DNA from: Tridacna crocea
Lineage: Eukaryota > Mollusca > Bivalvia > Cardiida > Cardiidae
DNA length: 64,000 bases
Assembly (NCBI GenBank): GCA_943736015.1
Contig: OX031060.1
Span: 19,607,231 to 19,671,230, forward strand
Direction of reading: 5' to 3'
Shown: piece after piece, positions 1 through 10,199 of the stretch
How positions within the stretch are numbered: position 1 is the first letter of the stretch
Layout: the number at the start of each line of letters is the position of its first letter
Position numbers and translations under genes: made by a program
The notes under the pieces: generated by a model
Seen by the model: the letters and a program-made list of their open reading frames with translations, nothing else
Databases searched by the model: none
Told to the model about the DNA's origin: nothing

Positions 1-188
1 ATTATCCAAACAAGCAAAAAACACTGTGGGAAAAGGAGAAATTGCTCATTACGAGCAATTTCTCCTTTTCCCACAGTGTTTTTTAGCCTATCAAAAACTT
101 TCTGCCATTCTCATCAAATTCAAAATGGTCATCTGCAAACACTTTGAGTTTGGGACAGTCTAAAATTTGTCATTTGGGAAAGGGTTAA
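1..188 (+). mobile_element. TTAA MITE, subfamily A (left end cut by window)
   Basis: Hairpin arm GTGGGAAAAGGAGAAATTGC with tip CTCATTACGAG; right end TTTGGGAAAGGGTTAA. Subfamily A is defined by CCCTTTCCCAAAC termini and an AAATTGC stem. Confidence 0.85.
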
Positions 189-213
189 TTCACTTGTAGA
201 AGTCTATACAAAC

Positions 214-334
214 CTGTATCAGAAGGAGTGATGTTTGAAGGGCAACTTTCAGTTTTACCACTTTTGGACAATTCCTCTGAAGTAAGTAGTCTAGCTACTT
301 CCACTTTGTATTCTACATGCACAGGTCTTCCAGC
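214..334 (-). CDS. PYROXD1: PYROXD1 coding exon 9
   Basis: Encodes residues 245-284 plus one base. GRPVHVEYKVEVARLLTSEE aligns with the family strand that follows GTKEFSHKIHLE. The acceptor TTTCAG ends at 335 and the donor GTTTGT begins at 213, phase 1. A subfamily A TTAA MITE ends 25 bp beyond the donor. The next exon must lie left of the window. Confidence 0.88.
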
Positions 335-587
335 CTGAAATATGAGGTTATTTCAATCAGTCAGAGCATACATGTACGAATTTGACTCTTTACTAAAGAA
401 CAGTTTCTAGACTCTTCCAAATTGAAAACATTTGCAGACATCAAAAGAAGAAGTAGGAGAAGGAGAAATTTGTATTAATCTCATTATCATAATGTGACGA
501 AATTGCATACTTCTCCATATCCAATGCACTTGCAAACTACAAATGTGACTTAAAGGATGGAATCTGTCTTTGAAGGGGTTGAAAACA

Positions 588-803
588 TTAATCCTTTCCC
601 AAACAACCCCTAGTTTTTACGATGCCTTTTGAAAACATTGTGGGAAAAGGAGAAAATGCTGGTAACCAGCATTTTCTCCTTTTCCCACAATGTTTTCTAC
701 CTTGCTAGAAACAAATTTCAGTTTTTGAGTTCTGTCTATTTTGTAGTCTGCAAGTGCTTTCAATTTGGACAAGTCTGAAATTGTGTCAGTTGGTAAGGGT
801 TTA
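588..803 (+). mobile_element. TTAA MITE, A-type left terminus with B-type hairpin
   Basis: Starts TTAATCCTTTCCCAAACAAC (A terminus) but has the B hairpin stem AAAATGCTGG and ends GGTAAGGGTTTA. A natural mosaic of subfamilies. Confidence 0.85.
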
Positions 804-894
804 TCTCATTATGATAATTTGACAAAATTGCATATTTCTCCATATCCAATGCACTGGCAAACTACAAATGTGACTAAAATGATGAAATCTGTCT

Positions 895-1104
895 TTAACT
901 CTTTACCACACAATCCCCACTTTTAACAACCCTGCAAAAGAAAGCCTTTGAAAAACATTGTGGAAAAAGGAGAAAGTGCTGGTAACCAGCATGTTTTCTA
1001 GCCTTTCCAAATCAAGTTTCATTTTCTGATTCACATATTTTTGTCGTCTGCAAATGCTTTCAATTTGGACTAGTCCAAAATTTTGTCATTTGGTAATGAG
1101 TTAA
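895..1104 (+). mobile_element. TTAA MITE, subfamily B, right hairpin arm deleted
   Basis: Termini TTAACTCTTTACCACAC and GGTAATGAGTTAA are intact. After the tip GGTAACCAGCAT the sequence jumps to the end of the right arm, so the hairpin cannot form. Confidence 0.85.
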
Positions 1105-1266
1105 AGGGGTTGAAAACATTATGGGACAGGGAGAAAATGTAAGCTATCAGTATTTTTGTCTTTTCCTACTGTACTTTCAAAAGTGTCATTAAAACTCAGG
1201 ACTGTTTGATAACTGACTCTGCAAATCACTTTGTTCAATGAGATGAATGACCATATGTAGACATAC

Positions 1267-1367
1267 CTTACTTGCTCCTTTCATTTCTCTGTCAGCGGCC
1301 CAATCAGGCCCTAATGCACTTCCAATTGGAAGCTTTTCTGTTGGTTGTTTTTGTTCACTATCTTTAG
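1267..1367 (-). CDS. PYROXD1: PYROXD1 coding exon 8
   Basis: Completes S211 and encodes residues 212-244. The recognisable block is LPIGSALGPDWAAD, matching the family's NVGSALGPDW. The acceptor TTTCAG ends at 1368 and the donor GTATGT begins at 1266, phase 0. The preceding lysine/glutamine-rich stretch is low in conservation, as expected for this loop. Confidence 0.92.
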
Positions 1368-1431
1368 CTGAAATATGTTACATAATGAATTACAGAGGGG
1401 GTATTTTTACCTCGATTTCAATTAAGTACCC

Positions 1432-1520
1432 TTAACTCTTTACCAAACAAAAAAATTTTAGACTTGTCGTAATTTAAAGCATTTTCTCCTTTTCCTGCAA
1501 TTTGTTCATACTTTTACATA
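1432..1520 (-). mobile_element. TTAA MITE fragment
   Basis: Opens TTAACTCTTTACCAAAC like the B right terminus inverted, then breaks off into a single hairpin arm (GCATTTTCTCCTTTTCC). Confidence 0.6.
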
Positions 1521-1532
1521 CCTATCTCACTA

Positions 1533-1764
1533 TTTACCCCTTTACCAAATGACAAAATTTTAGACTGGTATAAATTGAAAGCACTTGCAGTTGTCAAAAT
1601 AACCAATACTTATAAATTGAAATTAGTTTCCAGTTTGGTAGAAAACATTGTGGGAAAAGGAGAAAATGCTGGTTACCAGCATTTTCTCCTTTTCCCACAA
1701 TGTTTTCAATAGGCTTCTATCTCAGGGACGTGAAAAACCAGGGATTGGTTGGTGAAGAGTTAAG
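1533..1764 (-). mobile_element. TTAA MITE, subfamily B
   Basis: Full length, inverted. Left flank is TTTA, right flank TTAA. The perfect hairpin has tip GCTGGTTACCAGC. Confidence 0.88.
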
Positions 1765-1950
1765 CCAGATTTAATTTGTTGACTGCAAGTGCTTTCAATT
1801 CAAAGGAGTCTAATATTTCGTTTTCTTGTAAAGTCTATATTAATATCTATGGATACTACACAAACAGAGACTATCAGTTTAGCCATGTTAGACTCGTCAC
1901 CTGTAAAAGCTTCTGGTGTGGAAATTATGACATGTTCGTCTTGAAAAGTA

Positions 1951-2179
1951 TTAACGCATTACCACACAATCCCTACTTTTGACGCCCCTGAGAAAGAAGC
2001 CTTTAGAAAACATTGTGGGAAAAGGAAAAAAAGCTGGTAACCAGCATTTTCTCCTTTTCCCACAATATTTTCTACCCTTCACTAAACAAATTTCAAATTT
2101 TCAGTCACTTCTACTTTGTCATCAGCAAATGCTTTCAATTTGGACCAATCTAAAATATTGCCATTTGGTAATGAGTTAA
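1951..2179 (+). mobile_element. TTAA MITE, subfamily B
   Basis: Full length, TTAA on both sides, in PYROXD1 intron 7. The left arm of the hairpin has GGAAAAAAAGC where the right arm keeps GCATTTTCTCC: an uncompensated change. Confidence 0.9.
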
Positions 2180-2321
2180 CACCTTTGTAAAGAGCCTTGG
2201 TAGGGAAAACTAATACTGACATGTAGCATGCATTGTACAAAAATTTGTCCGAGCTTAAGGAAGAGGGAGCAGGGTGTCCAAACCATTACTGAGTGACAAA
2301 ATTTTGGACTTATTTCGCATA

Positions 2322-2552
2322 TTATCCCTTTACCACACAATCCCGACTTTTAACGACCCTGACAAAATAGGCCTTTTTGAAAACATTGAGGGAAAAGGAG
2401 AAAATGCTGGTAACCAGCATTTTCTCCTTTTCCCACAATGTTTTCTACCCTATCAAGGAGAAATTCCATCCTTTGAGACACACTTATATTCTTGTCTGCA
2501 AATGCCTTCAATTTGTCAAAGACTACTTTTTTGTTGTTTGATAAAGAGTTAA
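2322..2552 (+). mobile_element. TTAA MITE, subfamily B
   Basis: Full length; the left boundary has drifted to TTAT, the right is TTAA. Confidence 0.88.
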
Positions 2553-2577
2553 GTGATCTGTCTGCAATGGGATATGG

Positions 2578-2702
2578 GATAGAAAACATTGTGAGAAAAG
2601 GAAAAAGTGCTGATAACCAGCATTTTCTATTTTTGCCACATTTTTCTCAAAAGTCTCCTTTATCAGGGTTCTTAAAACCCCGGATGGTGTGGCAAGAGGG
2701 TA
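2578..2702 (-). mobile_element. TTAA MITE fragment (hairpin and one terminus)
   Basis: Hairpin plus the arm that runs CAGGGTTCTTAAAACCCCGG and ends GGCAAGAGGGTAAC. The other arm is missing. A 45-bp terminus fragment of the same family follows at 2851..2895. Confidence 0.6.
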
Positions 2703-3291
2703 ACAGTACTTCAGGGTAGATAAACACAATTATGCCTTGCCCATCTATGGAGTTTGGTTTATTGTTGTAAAAAGTACCAATACATCTATATCAAAACCAA
2801 TAAAAAATAACCTCCAAAACCTATATTTCATATATGCAATGAGAAACTAGTTAACCCTTCACCACACAATCCCAAATTTTAGTGACCCTTTAGAAAACCA
2901 CCTTAAGCAAGAGCTGTCAGGAACGGATTATGCTCCCCGAACAAGTGCTTATCATAAAATGTATGAAATTGGAAAAAATAATCCAAAGGCAAATGTTACG
3001 ATGATAATAATTTCCGATATAACTACCAGGAGAAAATGATAGAGCCTAACAAACGAATGGACAGACTGACAGCAAAATTCTTTTCGGGAGGATAGTAACT
3101 GAAATGTGAAATTTTGAGTGGCAAGGTAATGGAGAAAAACTGACTCTAAATCTACCATGAAGCTCCCTTTTCCCCTAAGAGGTCTTGAAACATGAAAAAT
3201 TACATTTTCTATTATTAATCAATAAGACCTATCTGTTCATGCATTTTGACATTAATAGCGGTAATATTTTTGGAGTAACTTATATAGAACA

Positions 3292-3520
3292 TTAACCCAT
3301 TACCACACAATCCCTACTTTTGACGCCCCTGAGAAAGAGGCCTTTAGAAAACATTGTGGAAAAAGGATGAAATGCTGGTAACCAGCATTTTCTCCTTTTC
3401 CCATAATATTTTCTACCCTTCAAAAAACAAATTTCAAATTTTCAGTCACTTTTATTTTGTCGTCTGCAAATGCTTTCAATTTGGACCAGTCTAAAATATT
3501 GTCGTTTGGTAAAGAGTTAA
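3292..3520 (+). mobile_element. TTAA MITE, subfamily B
   Basis: Full length with TTAA at both ends (TTAACCCATTACCACAC and GGTAAAGAGTTAA). Confidence 0.92.
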
Positions 3521-3529
3521 ACCCACTAA

Positions 3530-4172
3530 GCCTCCTTTAAGCCCCCTTTTCATATATGAGCACTTTTGAGCACTAATGTAAGAGATATAAGGGAAAAACA
3601 GTTTTTTACATGAAGCCTCCTTTTTCCGTGACACAGCCTGTAATTGAGAAACTGGGAAAGAGGTTCATAAAACAATTTTTTACATGAAGCTCCCTTTTTC
3701 CGTGATGCAGCCTGATATTGAGAAACTGGAGAAGAGGTATCTGTGCAATGCTCCTATGAGTTCAGATTTGAAATTTCATAAAGTTTTGATTACTGATGTA
3801 GGAGATATTAGAGAATAACAGTTTTTTACATGAAGCCCCCCTTTTTCCGTGACGCAGCCTGATATTGAGAAACCAGAGAAGAGGTATCTGGGCAATGCTC
3901 CAACGAGTTCAGATTTGAAATTTCACAAAGTTTTGAGCACTGATGTAGAAGATAGTAGTGAAAAACAATTTTTTACTTGAAGCCCCCTTTTTCCATAATG
4001 CAGCCTCAAATTGAGAAATCAGGAAAGAGGTATCTGCGCAATGTTCCAAGAGTTCAGGTATGAAGTTTCATAAAATTTTAGTCCAAGCGTTGAGGAGAAA
4101 TGGCTTCGGACAGACGGACAAACGGATATACACACGCGACTATATGCTGCCCCGAAATGTTTCCGAGAGCAT
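3530..4172 (+). repeat. Unclassified repeat: about 180-bp tandem units, GACAGACGGAC tail
   Basis: About three and a half units. Each holds TTTTTTACATGAAGC, CCTTTTTCCGTGA, CAGCCTGATATTGAGAAAC and GGTATCTG. The array ends ACAGACGGACAAACGG, a terminal motif also seen, in variant form, on the 12.9-13.7 kb repeat. All of it is intronic. Confidence 0.75.
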
Positions 4173-4177
4173 AAAAA

Positions 4178-4344
4178 CAATGTAGAAAACAAAAAAATTG
4201 CTGGTAGCCAGCATTTCTTTCCTTTTCCCCCATATTGCTTTCTCCCCTATGAAGGACAAATTTGTTTTAGTTAACAACAAATTTGTTGTCTGCAAATGCT
4301 TTCAATTTGGACAAGTCTATAATTCTGTCATTTGGCAAAGAGTA
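4178..4344 (+). mobile_element. TTAA MITE, 5'-truncated, abutting exon 7
   Basis: Right part of a B element; tip GCTGGTAGCCAGC and terminus TTTGGCAAAGAGTAAA. It ends 17 bp before PYROXD1 exon 7. Confidence 0.7.
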
Positions 4345-4361
4345 AAAGAAAGCCTACATAC

Positions 4362-4528
4362 ATGTTTGTTCAGTGTATTTGAGTCGTTTGATTGGCTTAT
4401 CATCATCTGTAGACTTATCTTCTTTAAGATGAGGCAAGAAGAATGTTGCTGCTCCTGGATCAATAAACGTATGACTGATGCTTTTGTCTTTGATTGCCCA
4501 TATTACTTCACAGCCTTCAACTTCATAT
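4362..4528 (-). CDS. PYROXD1: PYROXD1 coding exon 7
   Basis: Completes V155, encodes residues 156-210 and starts codon 211. [17 protein letters not shown] is the most conserved block with vertebrate PYROXD1, then DPGAATFFL and an acidic, lysine-rich stretch. The acceptor ATACAG ends at 4529 and the donor GTATGT begins at 4361 (phase 1). TTAA MITE sequence sits 17 bp to the left (ends 4344) and 22 bp to the right (starts 4551), so the exon is hemmed in by repeats yet intact. Confidence 0.93.
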
Positions 4529-4550
4529 CTGTATAGAATTCACAAATAGT

Positions 4551-4782
4551 TTATACGCCCATAACTACACATCCCTACTTTTGACAACAATGAGAAAGAA
4601 GCCTTTAGAAAAACATTGTGGGAAAAGGAGAAAATGCTGGTAACCAGCATTTTCTCCTTTTCCCACAATGTTTTTTTACCCATTACAAACAAATTTCAAG
4701 TTTTCAGTCACTTTTATTTTGTTGTCTGCAAATGCTTTTAATTTGGACACACCTAAAATTTTGTCATTTGGTAATGAGTTAT
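4551..4782 (+). mobile_element. TTAA MITE, subfamily B, starting 22 bp from exon 7
   Basis: Full length. Left end TTAT, right end TTAT, the latter shared with the next element. On the coding strand it lies immediately upstream of the exon 7 acceptor. Confidence 0.85.
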
Positions 4783-5003
4783 CCCATTACTACATAACCT
4801 TAACGTTTAAAGACCTTTTATAGGAAGGCTCATGAAACATTTTTGGTAAAGGAGAAAATACCAGTGACCAGCATTTTTCCCTTTTTCTACAATGTCTTCT
4901 ACCTATCATAGAACTTACCCTCTTTTGTCCCAATTTTGAATATGTTATCTGCAGACATTTCAAATTCAGAGAAGTCAAAATTTTTTCTTTGGGAAAGTAT
5001 TAA
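4779..5003 (+). mobile_element. TTAA MITE, diverged, sharing a junction with its neighbour
   Basis: Begins at the TTAT that ends the previous copy and ends TTAA. Hairpin arms have decayed (AAAATACCAGTGACCAGCATTTT). Confidence 0.7.
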
Positions 5004-5009
5004 CCTTTA

Positions 5010-6563
5010 CCCAAACAAGAAGGCCAACATGGCCCTGGATTGCTCACTTGATTTTTTGGAAGGACTATAACCAATTTTTTTGAAGTATTGAAATTTTGGA
5101 AACAAAATCATTATTTTGCCAAGCAATTTTGAAAAGGTCACCTGTAAAAATTATTTCAAAATCTATCACCACCCCTGCAATCATCACCACAGCCATATTT
5201 CTGACAGATCAGAATTCTGCATATAAAGAATTCAGAAAACAATCCACAGTAAAGTACATGTACAGAAATGGTGATCAACAAGCTAGTAAACACCCAGATA
5301 GAGGCCCTTATGGTAACTAGTGAAATATTATGCATGTATTCCACAGATAACAGTTTTATATTACCTCTTTCAATACATAACTATCAAATACATCAAGTAG
5401 AAAGTGTGCATATCAGTATTTCTGACCAGTGCACTCACCTGGTAGAGGTTTATGTATGCAATAGCCCTTTTCACCAAAATACCTATACAGTCTTTTGATG
5501 AAAACTAAAAGGTCACCAAAGGATCATTTCTGTGAAATTATTTCAAAATCTGACAAGTGGTTTAAGAGAAGAAGAAATTTTATGAACTTCCTCAAGTCCA
5601 TATACATGTAGTGCAAAAAGCCCCCCACCACAGCCATTTTTCTTGATGGATCAAAATTTCACAAACGCTCTTTCAAAAGGGGCACCAAAGGAACATTTCT
5701 GTGAAATTATTTCAAAATCTGACAAGTGGTTTAAACCTTTCCCAAACGACAAATTTTGTACTCTTCCAAACTGAAAGAGTTTGCAGATGACAATTTTAGA
5801 TTTTGTGAAAATAGCAGAAAGTTCTCAAAAAGGGTAGAAAACACTGTGGGAAAAGGAGAAATTGCTCCTTAAGAGCAATTTCTCCTTTTCCCACAGTATT
5901 TTCGAAAGACTTTTACTGCAGACACGTAAAAACCAGGGCTTGTTTGGGAAAGGGTTAAGAGAAGAAGAATTTCAAAGAATTATTCAGTTCATATACACAC
6001 AGTGCGAAGGGTCACTCAAGGAACATTTCTGTGAAATTTCAAAATCTGACCTGTATTTTCAGGGGAGAAGTTTTTCTTGAGAATTTCTTAGAAAATTCCA
6101 TATAGTTGCAATGGCAACTGCGTCTTTGATGGAGTCAAATTCTGTGAACAATTTTTAAAGAGGACCTCCCCAAAGAACATTCCAGCCAAGTTTGGTCCAA
6201 ATTTGTCCAGCAGTCTAGGAAGGGAAGATGTTTATAGTATAGTTGATGAAGCACGATGCAAAGAGCCCTCCCACCACCATGGTTATTTTTTTTTAAGGAT
6301 CAAAATTTAGCCAACTATTTGTCAAAAGGTCACCCAAGGAGAATTTTGAGGAAGTTATTTCAAAATCTGACCAGCAGTTTCAGAGGAGAAGATGTTTAAA
6401 GAATTTTCAAGAAAATTCCATTTGGTTGCCATGGTAACCAAAATTTTTAACTGAATCAAATTCTTTTAACAATTTCAAAGAGGACCTTCCAAGGAACATT
6501 TCCGCCAAATTTGGTTGATAGTGGTTTAGGAGGAGATGATGTTTAAAGAATTCTTTATGCAAA
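5010..6563 (+). repeat. AACAAGAG-family repeat, interrupted by a MITE
   Basis: Opens CAAGAAGGCCAACATGGCCC and runs through tandem units with TTTCTGTGAAATTATTTCAA. A subfamily A MITE splits it at 5731..5958, and it resumes to about 6560. Diverged relative of the intact copy at 6991. A 40-bp A-type MITE end abuts it at 6563..6603. Confidence 0.65.
5731..5958 (-). mobile_element. TTAA MITE, subfamily A, inserted in AACAAGAG repeat
   Basis: TTAA at both ends. Hairpin tip GCTCCTTAAGAGC is a fully self-complementary variant seen only here. Confidence 0.9.
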
Positions 6564-6904
6564 ACCGACACGTAAAAATCAGGGCTTGTTTGGGAAAGGG
6601 TTAATGCACCTGAAAAAATTTCAACTCTTGTTAGCCAGAGCAGGCTGACCTTTGTCAAAGGGTTTTGCTATCTTTCAATTTTCAACATGTCAAAGGACCA
6701 GTCTACTTTGTGATGCGATGGGTTGTCAGATGGAATGGCTTTCATGGATCCATTATTATGACATGACTTGGTATAAGGTATCCTGGAGATGCACGAAGCT
6801 TTTGCTGGAGCAAGGCTCAGCAATGAATATATGAATACATGAATACATGCACTGAAAATGCCCTTTTCATTCATTGGGTATAAAAAAAGAAGAAATGCTG
6901 TTAC

Positions 6905-6978
6905 ACTAGTTCTGTTGCTATTCCTCCATTTCCAACAACAACAATGCGCCTTGCTTTCTGTAAACATTTCTGAAACTC
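6905..6978 (-). CDS. PYROXD1: PYROXD1 coding exon 6
   Basis: Encodes residues 131-154 and two bases of codon 155. EFQKCLQKARRIVVV is followed by GNGGIA (146-151), the second Rossmann loop, which binds NAD(P)H. The donor GTAACA begins at 6904, leaving phase 2. The acceptor TTTCAG ends at 6979. Only 12 bp separate the exon from the 1.15-kb AACAAGAG repeat at 6991..8141, so the repeat end supplies part of the pyrimidine tract. Confidence 0.92.
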
Positions 6979-6990
6979 CTGAAATTAAAA

Positions 6991-8141
6991 AACAAGAGGG
7001 CCAAGATGGCCCTGGATCACTCACCTGAATTTTTGAGAGGACCATGGCCTTTTTTTTTTTTGGAGGTATTGAAACATTGGAAAGAAAATCATTATTTTGC
7101 CAAGCAATTTTGAAAAGGTCACCTGTAAAAGTACATGTAATTTCAATATCTGACTATCAGTTTCAGAAAAGAAGAATTTTCAAGAATTTCTTAATTTCCA
7201 TTTAGTGCAAGTAGCCCCCATATTCACCAGAGCCATGTTTCTTGATGGCTCAAAATTTTGCGAACACTTTTTTAAAAGGGTCATTCAAGGAACATTTCTG
7301 TGAAATTATTTTAAAATCTGACCTGCTGTTTCAGAGAAGAAGAATTTTCAAGAATTTCTTCATGTGCAAGCAGACCCCATTCACCAGGGCCATGTTTCTT
7401 GATGGATCAAAGTTTCACAAACAAATTTTAAAGGGTCTCCCAAGGAACATGGCTGTGAAATTATTTCAAAATCTGACCAGTGGTTTCAGAGAAGAAGAAT
7501 TTTAAAGAATTTCTTCCTTTCCATATAGTGCCATAGCCCCAATTCACCAGAGCCATGTTTCTTGACGGATCAAAAATTTGCAAATTTTTCTTTAAAAGGT
7601 TCACCTAAGGAAAACCTTTGTGAAATTGTTTCAAAATCTGATCTACCGTTTCAGAGAAGAAGAATTTTTAAGAATTTCTTCATGCCCATATAGTGCAAGC
7701 GGATACCATTCACCAGAGCCACATTTCTTGACGTATCAAAATTTCGCGAACACTTTTTGAAAAGGGTCACCCAAGGAACATCTCTGTGAAATCATTTCAA
7801 AATCTGACCAACCATTTAAGACAAGAAGAATTTTTAAGAATTTCCTCATTTCTGTATAGTGCAAGTAGCCCCCCATTCACCAGAGCCACATTTCTTGACA
7901 GATCAAAATTTCGCAAACAATTTTTGAAAAGGTTCACCAAAGGATCATCCCTGTAAAATTATCTTAAAATCTAGCCATTTTTTACAGAGAACCTCCCAAG
8001 GAACATTCCAACCATGTTTGGTCTAAATTGACCCAGCGGTTTAGGTGGTGTTGATGTTTAATGAATTGTTCACGACGAACGATGGACACTGGGAGATCCT
8101 CAAAGCTCCCCTTAAACACGTTGTGCTCAGGTGAGCTAAAA
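6991..8141 (+). repeat. AACAAGAG-family repeat, near complete (about 1.15 kb)
   Basis: Starts AACAAGAGGGCCAAGATGGC and CACTCACCTGA; ends GCTCAGGTGAGCTAAAA, so TCACCTGA and TCAGGTGA form short inverted ends. Inside are about five imperfect 160-180-bp units (ATTCACCAGAGCCATGTTTC, TTTCAGAGAAGAAGAATTTT). No long ORF. A related, more diverged stretch continues at about 8300..8500. Confidence 0.75.
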
Positions 8142-8562
8142 AAAAAGGAAACAAAATAACTGATACAATTTCAAAAATTGACAAAAGATTGTTCCTGAAA
8201 AATAATGCTTGTCCAATATGAGCCCACGGTCACAATTTGAAGACCTGGTAACAGGTTATTAAGTCAAACTACATGACAAATGTGGTAGCCCCAGACCTTA
8301 TGGAGAACTTAAAGATTTTTAATTACTTTCAGTTTTATGCCATGGCAACCAGATTTTTGATTGATATCAAATTCTTCAAAGAAATTCTTAAGAGGATCAT
8401 AGCTGGATCATTTCTGTGAAGTTTCATCCAAATTCGATGGGAGGTTTGAGGTCTGTGAAGATGTTTTTAAGAAAAGTTGACCGACCCTCAACAGACACAG
8501 GGTCAAAACATAAGCCCGCTGGCCTTTGGCAAGTGGAATTAAAAAAACATGTCGTATAATAC

Positions 8563-8619
8563 CTGCACACTCTCTGTATCTCTAATACCAATGACATGGG
8601 GGTTGTCTTGGGCAATTAT
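8563..8619 (-). CDS. PYROXD1: PYROXD1 coding exon 5
   Basis: Encodes residues 112-130, IIAQDNPHVIGIRDTESVQ. It matches the family stretch ending in GIRDTDSAQ, the linker into the NAD(P)H domain. The acceptor is AAACAG ending at 8620 and the donor GTATTA begins at 8562; both are phase 0. At 57 bp it is the smallest exon seen here and could easily be missed by automatic gene finders. A subfamily C MITE lies 71 bp upstream. Confidence 0.92.
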
Positions 8620-8690
8620 CTGTTTAACAAAATGATAAATACCACATCAGTCATTATAGATGCCTTTTTGAAAAACTTATTGACAATCTG

Positions 8691-8918
8691 TTAACCCTTT
8701 ACTCCATAGATACTCATTTCTACGCATTGCTTGTAGGAGCCTTTGGAAAACATTGTGGCAAAAGGTGAAATTGCTCATTACGAGCAATTTCACCTTTTGC
8801 CTCAATGTTTTCTACACTATTAAAAGGTGTCATATACATATAAGAAATAGCTTCATCCTTGCTGTTACTTAGGATCAACTAAAGACACCATAGAAATGCC
8901 TTATGGGTAAAGGGTTAA
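8691..8918 (+). mobile_element. TTAA MITE, subfamily C
   Basis: Termini TTAACCCTTTACTCCATAG and GGGTAAAGGGTTAA. Stem reads GTGGCAAAAGGTGAAATTGC with tip CTCATTACGAG. Subfamily C differs from A and B throughout the arms outside the hairpin. Confidence 0.9.
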
Positions 8919-9262
8919 AAGCACACCGAAGGAGAAACATTTGAAAAAAAAAAAAATTTCTGTTATTTTTGACAATACAAGTATAAGAAAATTAAGTCAG
9001 AAAAGTACATGTATCACTGCTTATTACAGTTGCTCCTTTCTAAAATAGAGGTGTAAAAAGGCCTTACTTGCGGTAATAACTAAACATTTTATCTACAGCC
9101 ATGTTATAAAATCCCTGAGAAAAAAAAAACTTTTGAAATTATCATAGGAACAGGAGAAAATGCTTTTGTATCCAGCATTTTCTTCTTTTCAAACTTTATA
9201 CAAACAGCCTCATCAGCTTGGGTAGATGAAATTTGTCATCTGCAAATGTAAGTAGCTCAAAA

Positions 9263-9492
9263 TTAACTCTTTACCACACAAACCCGACTTTTAACGACCC
9301 TGAGAAAGAAGCCTTCTGAAAACATTGTGGGGAAAGGAGAAAATGCATGTAACCAGCATTTTCTCCTTTCTTCCACAATGTTTTCTACCCTTTCCAAATT
9401 AAATTTCAATTCTTCAGTCACATTTATTTTGTTGTCTGCAAATGCTTTCAATTTCGACAAGCCTAAAATTTTGTCGGTTGGTAATGAGTTAA
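9263..9492 (+). mobile_element. TTAA MITE, subfamily B
   Basis: Full length with TTAA ends. One stem mismatch (AATGCATGTAACCAGCATT). A decayed relative is recognisable just before it at about 9105..9260. Confidence 0.88.
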
Positions 9493-9629
9493 AGAGGCCA
9501 GGGCCTCATCTACCATCCATTTTTACAACAAATCTGAATTCCAAACCTAGTTTTCTGATTGGCCAACACATAATACCTAAGCCAGTCTAATGGCCAGTTC
9601 TGGAATTCAAGTAAAGATAATAAATCTAC

Positions 9630-9859
9630 TTAACTCTTTACCAAACAACAAAATTTTGGACTAGTCCAAATTGAAAGCATTTGTAGACAACTTAATAAAT
9701 GGGAATCAAAAATTGAAATTTGATTTGGAAACAGCAGAAAACATTGTGGGAAAAGGAAAAAATGCTGGTTACTAGCATTTTCTCCTTTTCCCATAATGTT
9801 TTCAAAGGCTTTCTTTCTCTGTGTTGTTAAAAGTCAGGATTGTGTGGTAAAAAGTTTAA
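9630..9859 (-). mobile_element. TTAA MITE, subfamily B
   Basis: Inverted, TTAA ends, in PYROXD1 intron 4 about 100 bp from exon 4. Tip GCTGGTTACTAGC has one mismatch. Confidence 0.88.
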
Positions 9860-9960
9860 TGTAGCCCTGCTGCACATCTCAACAAAGACCAAGGGTTGCA
9901 TATGGGTTTGGGCTGGCATCGGAAATTCCAAACCCAACTTTGATGAATTGCATGTCATAC

Positions 9961-10032
9961 CTTTGGTTTACCACCAGTACAAATGCACAGGTACTTGTAT
10001 CCTATTTCTGTTCCATCATGTGTTTTCACGAT
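9961..10032 (-). CDS. PYROXD1: PYROXD1 coding exon 4
   Basis: Encodes residues 88-111, IVKTHDGTE followed by YKYLCICTGGKPK. The last block is the conserved strand and CxGxKPK turn that closes the FAD site (CAGAKPK in vertebrates; here TGG replaces AGA). The acceptor is TTTTGTAG ending at 10033 and the donor GTATGA begins at 9960; both are phase 0. Confidence 0.92.
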
Positions 10033-10199
10033 CTACAAAATAAACAAGATGTCTGTTAGTAAAACAGTCATGACCCCGTACTGCCACATTGATACAGGAA
10101 GTGGTAGAGTTCATTTACTGTAACCAAAATGTGCAGTGACTTCCACTTTTTCCCAGTTGACTTTGATGCTTACTGCATCCCCAATAATATACAAGTAAA

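Noticed and set aside
6652..7045. 125-codon minus ORF at 6668..7045 as a separate protein
   Set aside because: It overlaps PYROXD1 exon 6 in another frame and has no family resemblance.
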